From RH-AL1 sp964243435 (GTDB lineage: Bacteria; Pseudomonadota; Alphaproteobacteria; Rhizobiales; Beijerinckiaceae): DNA of 7,489 nt. This document shows, one piece after another, positions 5,498 through 7,489 of this stretch; the stretch's first letter is position 1; every line of letters begins with the position of its first letter. The position numbers and the translations under genes were made by a program. The DNA lies in assembly GCA_964243435.1 (NCBI GenBank), contig CAXTFM010000164.1, positions 1-7,489 of the forward strand, written 5' to 3'. The notes beneath the pieces are model-generated. The model was not told the DNA's origin. It made no database searches and saw only the letters and a list, made by a program, of their open reading frames with translations.

Positions 5498-6655
5498 ATG
5501 TCGATCCGCAGCCTGTACGACAGCAAGGTGCGCGACGGCTCCATCGCCCGCGACCCCGCGCAGGCCCACGTCATCGACAGCCTCGACGCCCTGCGCGACG
5601 CGATGCACAACTACGCGCCGGCCCGCAAATCGTCGGCGCTGGGCTGGCTCGTGAAGGCGCGCGGCGGCGCCGTGCCGCGCGGGCTGTACATCTGGGGCGG
5701 CGTCGGGCGCGGCAAGAGCATGCTGATGGACATGTTCTTCGACAGGGCCACGGTGGCCAAGAAGAAGCGCGTGCACTTCCACGCCTTCATGGCCGACGTC
5801 CACGCGCAGATCTTCAAGCACCGCCAGGCGCTGAAGCGCGGCGAGGTGAAGGGCGAGGACCCGATCGAGCCGGTGGCCGCCAACATCGCCCGAACCGTGA
5901 CGCTGCTGTGCTTCGACGAGTTCGCGGTCACGGACATCGCCGACGCGATGCTGCTGGGCCGGCTGTTCCGGGCGATGTTCGCCCTCGGCATCGTGGTGGT
6001 GGCGACCTCCAACGTCGAGCCGACGCACCTTTACGAGGGCGGCCTGAACCGGCAGCTGTTCCTGCCCTCGATCGAGCTCCTCGTCCAACACATGGAGGTG
6101 GTCCACCTCGCTTCCGACTCGGACCACCGCATGGCCAAGCTCGCCACGCAGGAAACCTTTCACGTGCCGGCCGACGCGGCGGCACGCGCGGCGCTGACCG
6201 CCACCTTCGCCGCCCTCACCGGCTACGAGCACGGCAGGCCCGCGGCCCTGCGCCTCCTCGGCCGCTCGGTCGCCGTGCCCGAGGCGCGCGGCTCGGTCGC
6301 CCGCTTCCCGTTCCGCGACCTGTGCGACAAGCCGCTCGGGGCGCAGGACTTCCTCGCCATCGCCCGGACCTACCGCAGCGTCATCGTCGACGACATCCCC
6401 GTGCTGCGGGCGTCGCAGCGCAACGAGGCCAAGCGCTTCATCATCATGATCGACACGTTCTACGAGGCGCACACCAAGCTGTTCGCTTCCGCCGCGGTGG
6501 AGCCGGCACAGCTGTTCCTGGCGGAGGACGGGCGCGAGGCCTTCGAGTTCGCCCGCACGGTGTCGCGCCTCAACGAGATGCAGTCGGCGGACTACATGGC
6601 GCTGCCGCCGGGTTACGGCGCCCGGGTCGACAACGCCGCCATCGTCGACACGTGA
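5498..6655 (+). CDS. zapE: Cell division protein ZapE (AFG1-family AAA+ ATPase)
   Basis: ZapE is a cytosolic AAA+ ATPase of the AFG1/LACE1 family. In E. coli it associates with the Z-ring and affects cell division under stress or low oxygen; the mitochondrial homologue is linked to respiratory protein turnover. The 385-residue protein shows Walker A GGVGRGKS (67-74), Walker B LLCFDEF (136-142), the sensor-1 region VVATSNVEP (168-175, Asn172), and a nearby Arg185 in GLNRQLFLP as candidate arginine finger. Length and order match alphaproteobacterial members. The start at 5498 is supported by GGAGGG at 5482-5487 and the typical N-terminus; the frame runs open further upstream through the inverted repeats but has no family similarity there. 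It is a single gene, divergent from the protease, with a structured leader. The sdh/suc/mdh genes often found near it are not seen here. Confidence 0.95.
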   Translation: MSIRSLYDSKVRDGSIARDPAQAHVIDSLDALRDAMHNYAPARKSSALGWLVKARGGAVPRGLYIWGGVGRGKSMLMDMFFDRATVAKKKRVHFHAFMADVHAQIFKHRQALKRGEVKGEDPIEPVAANIARTVTLLCFDEFAVTDIADAMLLGRLFRAMFALGIVVVATSNVEPTHLYEGGLNRQLFLPSIELLVQHMEVVHLASDSDHRMAKLATQETFHVPADAAARAALTATFAALTGYEHGRPAALRLLGRSVAVPEARGSVARFPFRDLCDKPLGAQDFLAIARTYRSVIVDDIPVLRASQRNEAKRFIIMIDTFYEAHTKLFASAAVEPAQLFLAEDGREAFEFARTVSRLNEMQSADYMALPPGYGARVDNAAIVDT

Positions 6656-6721
6656 TGAAGGGAAAGGCACACCGTCCGCCGCACCCGGGGATGGTCTTGG
6701 GACCGCTGTTGCTGCGTCAGG

Positions 6722-6915
6722 CTAGAACGCCTTCGCGAGTCCAGCGTCCTTCAAAACACCGTCGGCGGTGCGCCTCACGGCGGCATTCCTTGGAACCGTG
6801 AAGCTTCGGTTCGTCAATGGATCGTGCCAGATCTCATGCGAGCTTCCAGCCTGACCAACGTACGCCCGGCTCCCTCGAGCAGGCGGCACAATTCGGGTTA
6901 AAGGTGTCCGCTCAT
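6722..6915 (-). pseudogene. Broken hicA-like toxin gene (stop codon plus frameshift)
   Basis: This lies within the 313-nt gap between zapE and the DsbD-like gene. On the minus strand, one frame starts ATG at 6915 (MSGHL), meets TAA at 6898-6900, then continues PELCRLLEGAGRTLVR. A second frame picks up from about 6847 with GSSHEIWHDPLTNRSF, then TVPRNAAVRRTADGVLKD and AGLAKAF, ending at the TAG at 6722-6724. Joined across a shift near 6848-6852, these give one HicA-type mRNA interferase of about 64 residues. It contains the N-terminal helix, the GS(S)HEIW block with the catalytic-type His, a TVP strand and the LKxAGL tail. The Trp usual in the GW-TLVR position is Arg here. No hicB antitoxin is readable on either side. 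The family call rests on remembered HicA consensus; the decay is read directly from the sequence. Confidence 0.68.
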
Positions 6916-6968
6916 TCAGAAGGCGAGTTCCACGTCGCGCCGGCGCGCCAGGCGCTTCAACGGCGGCG

Positions 6969-7489
6969 CTATCCCCCGCCGTCGAGCGCGGAGGCGTGGA
7001 CGCGCCCGGCCCTGTCGAGCGCGTCGCCGACGCTGGCCGCCGTGAGCAGCTCGGGCAGCACGACGCCGCCCGGCGCGCCCGGCCCGTAGACGATGTTGAA
7101 GGGGATGCCGTAGCGGCCGTAGCTCGCGAGAAAGGCGCTGATGCCGGCGTCGGGTCGCGTCCAGTCCGCCTGCATCGGCACCGTGCGCGCGTTGAGGCGC
7201 CGGGCGACGTCGCCCGCCCCCAGCACGAAGCGGCGGTTGGCCTGGCAGGTCAGGCACCAGTCGGCGGTGACGTCGACGAACACCGTCCGGCCCTGGGACA
7301 CGAGGCTGCGCACGCGGTCGCGGTCGAAGGCGCGCCAAGCGATGCCGTCGTCGGCCGCGCCGCGCCCCGTGCGCGCCGCGACGACGATTGGCAGCGCCAC
7401 CGTCGCCAGCGCCAACGCCAGCACGGCTGGAGAGGCGGCGCGGCGCCACGGCGCCGGCAGGCGGGTGCGGGCGGCGAGCAGCCCGGCGA
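6969..7489 (-). CDS. C-terminal part of a DsbD/ScsB-type thiol:disulfide interchange protein, 5' end missing
   Basis: The frame is open from the right edge down to the TAG at 6969-6971, so the gene begins outside the window; 172 residues are visible. They start with a basic stretch and a last membrane helix (AVLALALATVALPIVVAA, visible residues about 21-38). A periplasmic thioredoxin domain follows: VDVTADWCLTC with the redox pair at visible residues 78 and 81, MQADWTRPD in the middle, and YGIPFNIVYG carrying the cis-proline. This is the gamma-domain arrangement of DsbD/ScsB proteins, which pass electrons from cytosolic thioredoxin through the membrane to periplasmic reductases. An internal GTG at 7424 could be mistaken for the start, but the upstream frame is open and reads as membrane-protein sequence. 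Whether it is DsbD proper or the ScsB branch needs the missing part. Confidence 0.88.
   Translation of the reverse strand, partial: AGLLAARTRLPAPWRRAASPAVLALALATVALPIVVAARTGRGAADDGIAWRAFDRDRVRSLVSQGRTVFVDVTADWCLTCQANRRFVLGAGDVARRLNARTVPMQADWTRPDAGISAFLASYGRYGIPFNIVYGPGAPGGVVLPELLTAASVGDALDRAGRVHASALDGGG

Noticed and set aside
5300..6670. A 456-codon minus-strand open frame over zapE
   Set aside because: It is the antisense shadow of zapE, with an Arg/Val/His/Asp-rich composition and no recognisable motif.
6656..6721. A hicB antitoxin remnant downstream of the broken hicA
   Set aside because: None of the minus-strand frames in this 66-nt stretch reads like the start of a HicB protein.
6792..6815. 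GGAAC at 6792 as a second EcfG promoter
   Set aside because: The spacing and -10 bases do not fit (CGTC after 15 nt, no TT at 18-19 nt), and it lies within the hicA remnant with no plus-strand gene downstream.
6817..7089. A 90-codon plus-strand open frame
   Set aside because: It overlaps both the hicA remnant and the end of the DsbD-like gene antisense, and has no motif or convincing ribosome binding site.

Overview
The window reads as chromosomal DNA of a high-GC alphaproteobacterium, most likely a Hyphomicrobiales/Rhodospirillales-type organism. The evidence is extreme G+C at third codon positions, a ZapE-type AFG1 ATPase, UbiA and RsmE as neighbours, a short secreted protein carrying the alphaproteobacterial porin-type Cys motif, and a candidate EcfG-type (general stress response) promoter. 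The content is mostly housekeeping; I see no phage, insertion sequence, CRISPR array, rRNA or tRNA.

Layout, left to right: (1) the 3' part of a Smr-domain protein (+), cut by the left edge; (2) leuD (+), small subunit of isopropylmalate isomerase, without leuC beside it; (3) on the minus strand, a 122-residue exported protein with a porin-like Cys signature, downstream of rsmE (16S rRNA m3U1498 methyltransferase); (4) divergent from rsmE, an exported four-cysteine protein of unknown function, followed after 11 nt by ubiA (4-hydroxybenzoate polyprenyltransferase, ubiquinone pathway); (5) a 60-residue DUF1328 membrane protein with a possible stress sigma promoter; (6) a convergent, exported trypsin-like serine protease (-); (7) divergent from the protease, zapE (+), whose 248-nt upstream gap contains two strong back-to-back inverted repeats; (8) a 313-nt gap holding a broken hicA-like toxin gene (-); (9) the C-terminal part of a DsbD/ScsB-type thiol:disulfide interchange protein (-), cut by the right edge.

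The genes do not form one pathway. Probable transcription units are rsmE plus the porin-motif protein (-), the four-Cys protein plus ubiA (+), and otherwise single genes. The observations most worth a second look are the decayed hicA remnant between zapE and the DsbD-like gene, the tandem hairpins in front of zapE, a perfect 9-bp hairpin abutting the rsmE start codon, the candidate EcfG promoter of the DUF1328 gene, and a -10 box so close to leuD that its mRNA could be leaderless. I did not find a convincing undescribed multi-gene system here.
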